From: Parcubacteria group bacterium CG11_big_fil_rev_8_21_14_0_20_39_22 | GTDB taxonomy: Bacteria; Patescibacteriota; Minisyncoccia; Phycocordibacterales; GCA-002787175 | NCBI GenBank assembly: GCA_002787175.1 | Contig: PCWC01000058.1 | Coordinates: forward strand, 1-5,640 | Direction: 5' to 3' | Length of the DNA stretch: 5,640 nucleotides | Part shown: in pieces, positions 1 through 5,199 of the stretch | How positions within the stretch are numbered: position 1 is the stretch's first letter | Layout: the number at the start of each line of letters is the position of its first letter | Translations under genes and position numbers: made by a program | Notes under the pieces: model-generated | Databases searched by the model: none | Told to the model about the DNA's origin: nothing | What the model saw: the letters and a program-made list of their open reading frames with translations, nothing else

Positions 1-69
1 TATTTTGATTGTATTTTCATCTTGTGCCCATTTGGTTAATGAGTGCAATATGTATGTGAACTTAGTCAA
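1..69 (-). CDS. Possible start of the next operon gene, cut by the window edge
   Basis: An open frame on the minus strand runs off the left edge. From a TTG at 69 it reads LTKFTYILHS and on to ENTIKI, 23 codons without a stop. The frame stays open back to 111, where a GTG lies inside the heptamer array. A purine-rich AGGAG (85-89) lies 15 bases upstream of the TTG, too far for a normal ribosome binding site. No in-frame ATG exists. A competing start is ATG at 20 in another frame (MKIQSK...). An open run this short is easily chance at this base composition, and I do not recognise the product. By dcw order mraY or another wall gene would be expected next, but nothing readable here shows that. 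Confidence 0.2.
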   Translation of the reverse strand, partial: MTKFTYILHSLTKWAQDENTIKI

Positions 70-95
70 AAGTGCGCCAACCTTCTCCTTTTCTC

Positions 96-137
96 CCCTA
101 CCAGCTAACACCTAAAAGCTAACAGCTATAAGCTACC
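96..137. repeat. Degenerate heptamer tandem array at the murF 3' end
   Basis: Six consecutive 7-base units can be laid out without gaps from 96 to 137. On the plus strand the units fit ASCTANN: AGCTAAC occurs twice, with ACCTAAA, AGCTATA, AGCTACC and a diverged CCCTACC. The array contains the murF stop codon (133-135) and the bases just after it. Two other arrays in this window (1436-1463 and 5159-5186) share the 7-bp period and a related unit. Function is unknown. Short heptameric tandem repeats in intergenic DNA are known from other bacteria, for example the STRR repeats of cyanobacteria. Confidence 0.65.
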
Positions 138-1434
138 TCATCAGCCACTCCTCATCCTGCCTACACAATAGTTCTTTGCTTTGTAGAGGATCTTCCATCA
201 CCTCCTTCACTGTTCTCTCCATTCTTACCGCCTGTGAGCCCTTTATAAGGGCTACATCTCCCTTATCTAACATTAACTCGAGTTTTTTCCCGGCTTCGCG
301 TGAGTCTTCAAATTGGAAAATGTTCTTCTCGTCCATTCTGTTTTGAAGTGCCACTTCTGCTATTTCTCGCGCTCGCACCCCGACAGTTATAAGGACGTCG
401 GCGTGTTCGGCGATTGTCTTCCCTATTTCCTGATGGGCACCTGCACTATGTTTCCCAAGCTCCATCATATCTCCCAAAACGGCAAATTTTTTGCCGGGTG
501 TTCTTATCTCTTTTAAGGTTGTTAGTGCAACCGCAACAGCAGTCGGTGATGAGTTGTAACTATCATCTACTATTGTCGATCCTTTGACCCCCCTTATGAG
601 TCGCATCCTGCCGGGTGGTGGCAAAAAATTACCTATCGACTCGAGCATCTTTATGGGACTTAATTTTGCAGCAAATCCTGACGCAAATCCCGCAAGTGTT
701 ACGGAAATTATCTGTCTGCCAATCGAACCCTTTACCATTACTGGAAAAGTATTGTTGCCCTGATTTATTTTAAAAGAAACCCCTATCGGAACAGGCATCT
801 CTTGGTCTTCATATGATATTTCATAGTTAGTAGCCTGTACCTCCGCTTCAGGACCATGGCCAAAAAGCCAGATATCAGTATTACGGACACTTTCTTTTAT
901 TGAAAGAACATCCTCATCATCGGCGTTTAAAACCAGACTACCTTCACTTTTCAGGGCTTTTGCAAGATATGTTTTTTCCTTTTTGACTTCCTCAGCAGAT
1001 TTGAAGAATTCGACGTGGACAGGTATATTGCTAAGTCTCGTTATAATAGTAATATCAGGATGAAGCCATTTGGTAACTGATTTTATATCACCAGGTCTAT
1101 CGGCTCCGACTTCGAGAATAAGCCAGTCCGGATAAGAGTGAGGTAAAATGATGAGAGAAAGTCCTTTTAGGATATTTCGAAGCCACAAGACAAGATTGCT
1201 CCAGGCATTGTCGCAACCGACAATCGTAAGAGGTATACCTATTTCCCCATTAAAGCTCTTCTCACTTTTGCGGGTGTAGAAAAAGTTTGAGAAAACCGAA
1301 TAAACCATATCTTTGGTACTGGTTTTTCCTACGGTTCCAGTAATTGCGACAATCTTCGGTTTGTATTTTTTAAGTATAAGACGCGCCTCAATGGTAAGGA
1401 TGGTCACTACTATTTTTTTTGCGATGGATTTCAT
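133..1434 (-). CDS. murF: UDP-N-acetylmuramoyl-tripeptide--D-alanyl-D-alanine ligase, short N-terminus
   Basis: MurF is the cytoplasmic ATP-dependent ligase that adds D-Ala-D-Ala to the UDP-MurNAc-tripeptide, the last soluble step of the peptidoglycan stem peptide. The 433-aa product shows the Mur ligase P-loop TGTVGKTS (32-39, Lys37), a FNGEIGIP segment (61-68), EVGADRPGDI (108-117), and HVEFFKS (140-146) in the place of the usual HLEGFGS. It also has LNADDE (169-174) and GRMR (275-278). In the C-terminal domain are DDSYNSSP (290-297), LGDMMELG (320-327) and KGSQAVRME (398-406). The DSYNSSP, LGDMMELG and KGS..RME set is typical of MurF rather than MurE. The P-loop begins near residue 32, whereas canonical MurF has about 100 residues before it, so the N-terminal UDP-substrate domain is missing; a basic, partly hydrophobic helix (1-28) stands there. 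The start is bounded by an in-frame TAA at 1438-1440. The gene lies 39 bases after ftsI and ends with TAG inside a heptamer array. Confidence 0.93.
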   Translation of the reverse strand: MKSIAKKIVVTILTIEARLILKKYKPKIVAITGTVGKTSTKDMVYSVFSNFFYTRKSEKSFNGEIGIPLTIVGCDNAWSNLVLWLRNILKGLSLIILPHSYPDWLILEVGADRPGDIKSVTKWLHPDITIITRLSNIPVHVEFFKSAEEVKKEKTYLAKALKSEGSLVLNADDEDVLSIKESVRNTDIWLFGHGPEAEVQATNYEISYEDQEMPVPIGVSFKINQGNNTFPVMVKGSIGRQIISVTLAGFASGFAAKLSPIKMLESIGNFLPPPGRMRLIRGVKGSTIVDDSYNSSPTAVAVALTTLKEIRTPGKKFAVLGDMMELGKHSAGAHQEIGKTIAEHADVLITVGVRAREIAEVALQNRMDEKNIFQFEDSREAGKKLELMLDKGDVALIKGSQAVRMERTVKEVMEDPLQSKELLCRQDEEWLMR

Positions 1435-1435
1435 A

Positions 1436-1463
1436 TTTTAGTTGTAGGTTGTCAGTTGCTGGT
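1436..1463. repeat. Degenerate heptamer array in the ftsI-murF gap
   Basis: Four adjacent 7-base units on the minus strand read ACCAGCA, ACTGACA, then ACCTACA and ACTAAAA, with a weaker fifth unit (ATAACCG) at 1464-1470. They fit a loose ACYNRCA pattern and resemble the ACCTAAA and AGCTACC units of the array at 96-137. They fill most of the 39-base gap between the ftsI stop and the murF start, leaving no room for a normal Shine-Dalgarno sequence before murF. Confidence 0.45.
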
Positions 1464-1473
1464 CGGTTATCTT

Positions 1474-3189
1474 CTACCTGTCCGGTTCTATATCATAGTA
1501 ATTTATCAAAAATTTGGCGGTATTGAAGAACGGATCTGTTAATGTATAGTTTGCGTACTCAGCCCCTTTCGGCTCGACCGTAAAGTAGAAAACTAAGAAT
1601 CTCGGGTTGTAAGCCGGAAAGAATCCAAAAAATGAGTGCAGAAACCTATCATCATAGTACCCTCTTTTATTCTCATCTGCAATTTGTGCCGTCCCTGTTT
1701 TTGCAGCTATGCTATAGCGTTCCATTTTCTCCTTACCACCGCTTAGCCCAGTATCAACCGCATTTACGAGCATATTTGTAACAGCAGATGCTGTTTCTTC
1801 CGATATAACCCGTTCCCCTCCACTACGCGAGAGTTTTTTCTTGAATCCCACATCGTAGTCGATACTATCGACTATATGAGGGTCAGGCATTACTCCCTTG
1901 TTTGCAATTGAAGATAGGGCTCGAACTATGCCTATAGGAGTCAAAGCTATTCCCTGCCCGAATGAGGCGGTTACGTGCTCTATGTCGCGCGGGCTATCTA
2001 AGTTGCCTATAAGTCCTCGGACTTCTCCCGGTAAGTCTATCCCTGTTTCTTCTCCGAGTCCAAAATTCTTCATATAGGTTGAGAAATCCTCTTTGCCCAT
2101 TTTCATAACAACGTGGGCAACTCCGGTATTGAGAGACTGGCTAAGCACGTCTTGCATTGTTGCTTTACCCCTACCCTTTCTGTCATGATTTGAAATCCTG
2201 GCTCCATTAACCATTATGTATCCTTCGTCGAAATAACTACTATCTTTATTTATTGCACCACTGTCTATTCCAGCAGCTATGGTAAGAGGCTTCACAATTG
2301 AGCCCATTTCATAAACGCTTGAAACTAGAGGGTTAGAAAATCTGTTTGGGTCAGCAGAACTAAAGTTATTAGGATCGAAATCAGGTGATATTGCCATAGC
2401 TACAACTTCCCCACTTTTCGGATCAATAACAATCGCTCCTGATGATTTGCTCGCCCATTTTTCCTGTATGGAATCCAACTCACCTTCAAGAAAAGCTTGG
2501 ACGGTTGGCTCGATTGTTGTTACCACATTACCTTTCCGATTTGAATCAGATTTGACGATTTCGCCAAGATTCGAAAAGGCCTCTGCAAAAAAGTTTACAT
2601 ATAAAGATTCCTCGTCACGAGACAATGTATTCTCGTAGTAGCTCTCAAGACCGTATCTACCTGCGACTTTATCTTCTTTAAAACCAACGAAGCCGAGTAT
2701 ATGTGCAGCCAAGTTTCCGCCCGGATAGTATCGCCATTTGCTGGCATAAAGATTCACCCCTTTTATTTTTAGGTCTTCTATTCTCTTCGCGTCTTCCTTT
2801 TCCACCAAAACAGCAACTTCTTCGTACGGATCCCCCACCTTGGAAGCTCTGGCTATAAATGTTTCTCTATCGACGTCCAGCTCAATTACTTGACTAAGCT
2901 TTTCGTAAACCAATTTGGGATTTTCGATTTCTGTTGGGTTTATTGCTAAGGTAAAGCCGAGCTTCATGGTTGCTCCACTTACTAAACCTCCATCCTTGTC
3001 GGTAAAGAATATCGAACCTCGGTTGAAAATATTATTTCCCGCACTTACGTATTGCCTATTCGCTTTAAGTGAATATTCGTCAGCGTGGATTATTTGTACT
3101 ACATACAGTTTTATTATGAGTATCAAAAAAAGAATAACGGTAATTGCACCGATTATAAGAAATCTGTAACGGTTTTTAGAGGCGCTCAT
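1474..3189 (-). CDS. ftsI: Septal peptidoglycan transpeptidase, class B penicillin-binding protein
   Basis: This is a bitopic class B PBP that crosslinks peptidoglycan stem peptides outside the membrane, as a partner of FtsW in the septum or PBP2-like in elongation. The 571-aa product has a basic N-terminus, one transmembrane helix (about 10-33), and a pedestal domain with RGSIF (57-61), YPGGNLAAHILGFVG (155-169) and GRYGLESYY (177-185). The transpeptidase domain runs from about 248 to 560 and carries all three penicilloyl-serine motifs: SIVK (297-300, nucleophile Ser297), SLN (352-354) and KTG (497-499). FGQGIALTPI (410-419) is also a family signature. No PASTA domain follows. The start is bounded by an in-frame TAA at 3193-3195, and the gene begins 12 bases after the ftsL-like stop. 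Position after ftsL points to FtsI rather than another class B PBP, but sequence alone does not settle division against elongation. No clear ribosome binding site is seen, so translation may be coupled to the upstream gene. Confidence 0.93.
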   Translation of the reverse strand: MSASKNRYRFLIIGAITVILFLILIIKLYVVQIIHADEYSLKANRQYVSAGNNIFNRGSIFFTDKDGGLVSGATMKLGFTLAINPTEIENPKLVYEKLSQVIELDVDRETFIARASKVGDPYEEVAVLVEKEDAKRIEDLKIKGVNLYASKWRYYPGGNLAAHILGFVGFKEDKVAGRYGLESYYENTLSRDEESLYVNFFAEAFSNLGEIVKSDSNRKGNVVTTIEPTVQAFLEGELDSIQEKWASKSSGAIVIDPKSGEVVAMAISPDFDPNNFSSADPNRFSNPLVSSVYEMGSIVKPLTIAAGIDSGAINKDSSYFDEGYIMVNGARISNHDRKGRGKATMQDVLSQSLNTGVAHVVMKMGKEDFSTYMKNFGLGEETGIDLPGEVRGLIGNLDSPRDIEHVTASFGQGIALTPIGIVRALSSIANKGVMPDPHIVDSIDYDVGFKKKLSRSGGERVISEETASAVTNMLVNAVDTGLSGGKEKMERYSIAAKTGTAQIADENKRGYYDDRFLHSFFGFFPAYNPRFLVFYFTVEPKGAEYANYTLTDPFFNTAKFLINYYDIEPDR

Positions 3190-3201
3190 AAATTAAAGCC
3201 A

Positions 3202-3516
3202 TTACTTTAAGGAGATTGTTGTTGGAACGCCTTGCCTTGAAGCAAAGTGAACTTGCTTTACTTCAACAAAGCCTCTCTCCTTCGCGTAGGTGTGGGTTAT
3301 GTTATTTTGTAAAGCCATATAAGAAGCTTCAAGTCCGCTTAGATTTGAATTGTGACCCGCTATCGTCGATTCTATGTCCTTCCTAAGTACCACATAATGG
3401 ACAGTCTGATTTATAAAGTAAATATACAATCCAAAAAAGAACAAAGCCACAAACGACAAAAGCCACAACACCTTAGTGTCAATTATTATGTTCATATTTT
3501 TTCGGATTGTTGTCAT
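3202..3516 (-). CDS. ftsL: Small bitopic division protein in the ftsL slot
   Basis: The 104-aa product has a short basic cytoplasmic N-terminus, one strong transmembrane helix (about 16-35, rich in Leu, Phe and Tyr) and an extracytoplasmic part predicted to be helical (about 40-75). It ends with a YAKERGFVEVKQVHF segment, like the distal part of FtsL/DivIC-type proteins. Such proteins form the coiled-coil FtsL-FtsB core that links FtsQ to FtsW-FtsI. The call rests on length, topology and position between rsmH and ftsI; FtsL is poorly conserved, so sequence identity alone proves little. It starts 33 bases after rsmH in an A-rich leader without a clear Shine-Dalgarno sequence. An internal ATG at codon 8 is a possible alternative start that leaves the membrane helix intact. 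A DivIC/FtsB-like protein is the main alternative. Confidence 0.75.
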   Translation of the reverse strand: MTTIRKNMNIIIDTKVLWLLSFVALFFFGLYIYFINQTVHYVVLRKDIESTIAGHNSNLSGLEASYMALQNNITHTYAKERGFVEVKQVHFASRQGVPTTISLK

Positions 3517-3549
3517 ATTTTTATTCTTACTTTTTGTTAAAATTTTATT

Positions 3550-4473
3550 TTAATTTTTTATGAAAACTCTGAGTTTGGCGCTTCTTGATCTTGGATTATT
3601 TTTGATTTCTACCTCGCTTGGTACTATTGGCTTTTTGCTTGCAAGTGACCCGAGTCCCGCTTTTACCCATCCTTGCATTTCTCGCTTCACAACTCTATCT
3701 TCGATACTATGGAAGCTTATTATTGCCATCTTTCCACCTGGTGCGAGAATCGAGATTCCTGCTAATAGCGTTGCTTTTAGGGACTCAATTTCGTCGTTTA
3801 CAGTAATACGGAGAGCTTGAAAAGTTTTGGTAGACGGATTTATCTTTCCTCTCCTGTAGAATGCCGGTACAGCTGATTCGATTATGGACTTAAGTTCGAA
3901 TGTGGTCTTTATCTCTTTTTCCTCTCTGTGTTTTACTATCGCTTTTGCTATTCTTCCTGAAAACCTTTCTTCCCCGTAATTTCGGATGATGGTTTCGATG
4001 TTCTTCTCATCCCATTCATTTACAATATCTTTTGCTGTAAGAGTGTTCTCATCGAGCTTGCTGGACAGTGTCATAAGTAGCGGCTCGTCTTTTTGAAATG
4101 AAAATCCTCTACCCGAACTCGAGAGCTGTCTTGAACTCCAACCGAGATCAAGTAATACGGCATTTACTTTGTCTATCTTAAGCTCCTTAAGAACTTCCTT
4201 AAGTTCTCTGAAGTTGCGATTTACAAACAACATCTTGCATTTAGACCTCGATAGATTCTTCTTAGCTGTCTCGATTGCGTTTTTGTCAGCATCAAAAGCT
4301 ATTATTGAAATCTTCCCACCTCCAAGCTCACAAAGCTCTTTGCTATGCCCACCGTCACCTATTGTTCCATCAAGTATCACGTCTCCTTTTTGAGGATCGA
4401 TATTTTGACATACTTCATTTAAAAGAACTGGTATATGACTAACCTCGTTATTTGTGCTTTCTGTAGGAATCAT
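3550..4473 (-). CDS. rsmH: 16S rRNA (cytosine1402-N4)-methyltransferase
   Basis: RsmH (MraW) methylates N4 of C1402 in the decoding centre of 16S rRNA using S-adenosylmethionine; RsmI adds the 2'-O-methyl at the same base. The 307-aa product is of normal length and shows HIPVLLNE (13-20), the SAM-binding loop DGTIGDGGHS (35-44), FDAD (60-63), LLDLGWSSRQL (107-117), RGFSF (122-126), NYGEERFS (165-172), STKTFQALRI (214-223), PGGKMAIISFHSIEDR (245-260) and a C-terminal NPRSRSAKLR (293-302). The segment DEPLLMTL (129-136) replaces the common D-PLDMRM form, with Leu and Thr at the usual Asp and Arg positions. The start codon overlaps the mraZ stop as ATGA (4470-4473), a classic coupling arrangement. 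The gene is followed by the ftsL-like gene after 33 A/T-rich bases. Confidence 0.96.
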   Translation of the reverse strand: MIPTESTNNEVSHIPVLLNEVCQNIDPQKGDVILDGTIGDGGHSKELCELGGGKISIIAFDADKNAIETAKKNLSRSKCKMLFVNRNFRELKEVLKELKIDKVNAVLLDLGWSSRQLSSSGRGFSFQKDEPLLMTLSSKLDENTLTAKDIVNEWDEKNIETIIRNYGEERFSGRIAKAIVKHREEKEIKTTFELKSIIESAVPAFYRRGKINPSTKTFQALRITVNDEIESLKATLLAGISILAPGGKMAIISFHSIEDRVVKREMQGWVKAGLGSLASKKPIVPSEVEIKNNPRSRSAKLRVFIKN

Positions 4474-4904
4474 ATTATTCCGATATCACCCAATTTTTCT
4501 GCAAGTGCGTCTCCCTGCTTTTCTATCCGAGTCCTGTATTCATTCCAGGATTTTTCGTTCCAAACTTCTATCCTGTCATGGACTCCGGCAAATACGACCT
4601 TGCTACCAAGTGAAGCGAAATTTTTCAAAAAATCAGGTATAAGTATTCTGCCGAGGGAATCAATGTCGGTTTCAACCGCACTTGAAAACATAAAACGGCT
4701 AAAGCATCTCGTGTCGGATTGTCCCATTGGGAGCTGTCCGATTTTTTCTGAAATACTACTCCACTGTTTTATTGGATAAATCGCAAGGCAGTTATCGAGT
4801 CCTCGCGTGATAACCACTTTCTTGCCAATTTCTTTACGAAATTTTGAAGGCAATGAAATGCGGTTCTTGATGTCGATGGTATGTGTGTATTCACCGATTA
4901 ACAT
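4470..4904 (-). CDS. mraZ: Transcriptional regulator of the dcw cluster
   Basis: MraZ is a DNA-binding protein of the AbrB/SpoVT fold that forms ring-shaped oligomers and binds short direct repeats in front of its own operon. The 144-aa product contains the usual two half-domains. The first is at about 4-47, with DIKNR at 11-15 and SLPSKFR at 17-23. The second is at about 73-116, with DSLGR at 82-86 followed by ILIP. SRFMFSSA (69-76) between them is also a family feature. The start is well bounded: TAA lies in frame three codons upstream (4911-4913). No strong Shine-Dalgarno sequence is seen; the leader is GAGAAAAGT followed by seven A's. A small ORF overlaps the start in another frame (4891-5010), so mraZ may be translated by re-initiation. 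Its stop overlaps the rsmH start. Confidence 0.95.
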   Translation of the reverse strand: MLIGEYTHTIDIKNRISLPSKFRKEIGKKVVITRGLDNCLAIYPIKQWSSISEKIGQLPMGQSDTRCFSRFMFSSAVETDIDSLGRILIPDFLKNFASLGSKVVFAGVHDRIEVWNEKSWNEYRTRIEKQGDALAEKLGDIGII

Positions 4905-5010
4905 CTTTTTTTACTTTTCTCACTTTAACTTTCTCACGAGGAGAAAGTTTTATAGCGTATGATTTTTCGCCGTAAAATACAACGTATGTTTTTTCCGGTT
5001 CTGTTTTCAT
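4891..5010 (-). CDS. Candidate 39-aa leader ORF overlapping mraZ
   Basis: An ATG at 5008-5010 opens a 39-codon frame that ends with TGA at 4891-4893, 14 bases inside mraZ in a different frame. The product begins MKTEPEKTYVVFYGEKSYAI and continues with a very basic tail containing PREKVKVRKVKKD. There is no signal peptide, membrane segment or cysteine. It reads like a real small protein: a beta-like first half, a Lys/Arg-rich second half, and AAA/GAA-rich codons like its neighbours. It lies exactly between the candidate MraZ boxes and mraZ, so it would be the first cistron of the operon. Against it: no Shine-Dalgarno sequence before its ATG, and short open frames arise by chance. I do not recognise a family. 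A role as a nucleic-acid-binding peptide or a translational leader is only a guess. Confidence 0.45.
   Translation of the reverse strand: MKTEPEKTYVVFYGEKSYAIKLSPREKVKVRKVKKDVNR
4927..4949 (-). promoter_or_regulatory. Stem-loop in the mraZ leader, inside the small ORF
   Basis: A perfect 9-bp stem (4927-4935 with 4941-4949; minus strand AACTTTCTC and GAGAAAGTT) closes a 5-base loop. It ends 22 bases before the mraZ ATG and lies within the candidate leader ORF. It is AT-rich and has no T tract on the coding strand, so it is not a terminator. It could influence mraZ translation, but it could also simply follow from the coding sequence. Confidence 0.3.
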
Positions 5011-5028
5011 AGCTAATTTGGACGAAAA

Positions 5029-5065
5029 GCACTTTAATTTTTAATTTACCACTTCATACCACCAC
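5029..5065 (-). promoter_or_regulatory. Candidate MraZ operator (GTGG boxes at 10-bp spacing)
   Basis: On the minus strand, GTGGTGG (5059-5065), GAAGTGG (5049-5055) and AAAGTGC (5029-5035) lie in one 10-bp register, with a degenerate position at 5039-5045. MraZ is known to bind direct repeats of a G-rich box with 10-bp periodicity: TGGGN units in E. coli and AAAGTG(T/G)-type units in Mollicutes. The boxes lie just upstream of the first start codon in the operon, the expected place for autoregulation. Another AGTGG lies at 5090-5094, out of register. Confidence 0.5.
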
Positions 5066-5071
5066 ACTATT

Positions 5072-5107
5072 ATTTTATAACACTCTATCCCACTATACCA
5101 GTATAGT
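5072..5107 (-). promoter_or_regulatory. Candidate operon promoter region
   Basis: Two -10-like elements face the operon on the minus strand. TGGTATAGT (5092-5100) fits an extended -10 (TGnTATAAT with one mismatch), and TATAAAAT occupies 5072-5079. Neither has a good TTGACA-like -35 at 17 bases. The first overlaps a perfect 7+7 palindrome, ACTATAC-CA-GTATAGT (5092-5107). Either start point would place the GTGG boxes in the initially transcribed region, compatible with repression. Confidence 0.35.
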
Positions 5108-5113
5108 TATCCA

Positions 5114-5161
5114 CATGGCATTTACCCACCCGTCCTTAAAGACGGGTGGGTAAATGCCATG
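5114..5161. repeat. Perfect 21-bp inverted repeat with a 6-base loop
   Basis: Arms 5114-5134 and 5141-5161 are exact reverse complements around the loop CTTAAA. The arm core is CCCACCCGTC, much richer in G/C than the surrounding DNA. No T tract follows on either strand, so it does not fit an intrinsic terminator. It lies directly upstream of the candidate operon promoter. Such long perfect hairpins occur as ends of IS200/IS605-type elements and as REP-like repeats spread by related tyrosine transposases. No transposase is present here, so this origin is only a possibility. Confidence 0.8.
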
Positions 5162-5186
5162 CAACGTGTAGCTTGTAACATATAAC
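5159..5186. repeat. Third degenerate heptamer array, abutting the hairpin
   Basis: On the plus strand four 7-base units run from ATGCAAC and GTGTAGC to TTGTAAC and ATATAAC (NNNYARC pattern). The first three bases are shared with the end of the 21-bp hairpin. The period and the ARC core match the other two arrays in the window, although the units are more diverged. Confidence 0.4.
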
Positions 5187-5199
5187 GTAAAGAGATATT

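Noticed and set aside
313..516. 67-aa plus-strand open frame inside murF
   Set aside because: It is antisense to the conserved C-terminal MurF motifs; no independent support.
1413..1420. Run of eight A's in murF codons 6-8 as a programmed slip site
   Set aside because: It encodes a Lys-rich N-terminus without an alternative frame of interest; ordinary for AT-rich coding DNA.
4435..4779. 114-aa plus-strand open frame
   Set aside because: It lies antisense to mraZ and the rsmH start, both clearly identified. Composition is that of a shadow frame.
5114..5161. Hairpin as intrinsic terminator or CRISPR repeat
   Set aside because: No T tract follows on either strand, and there is only one copy with no spacer-repeat order.
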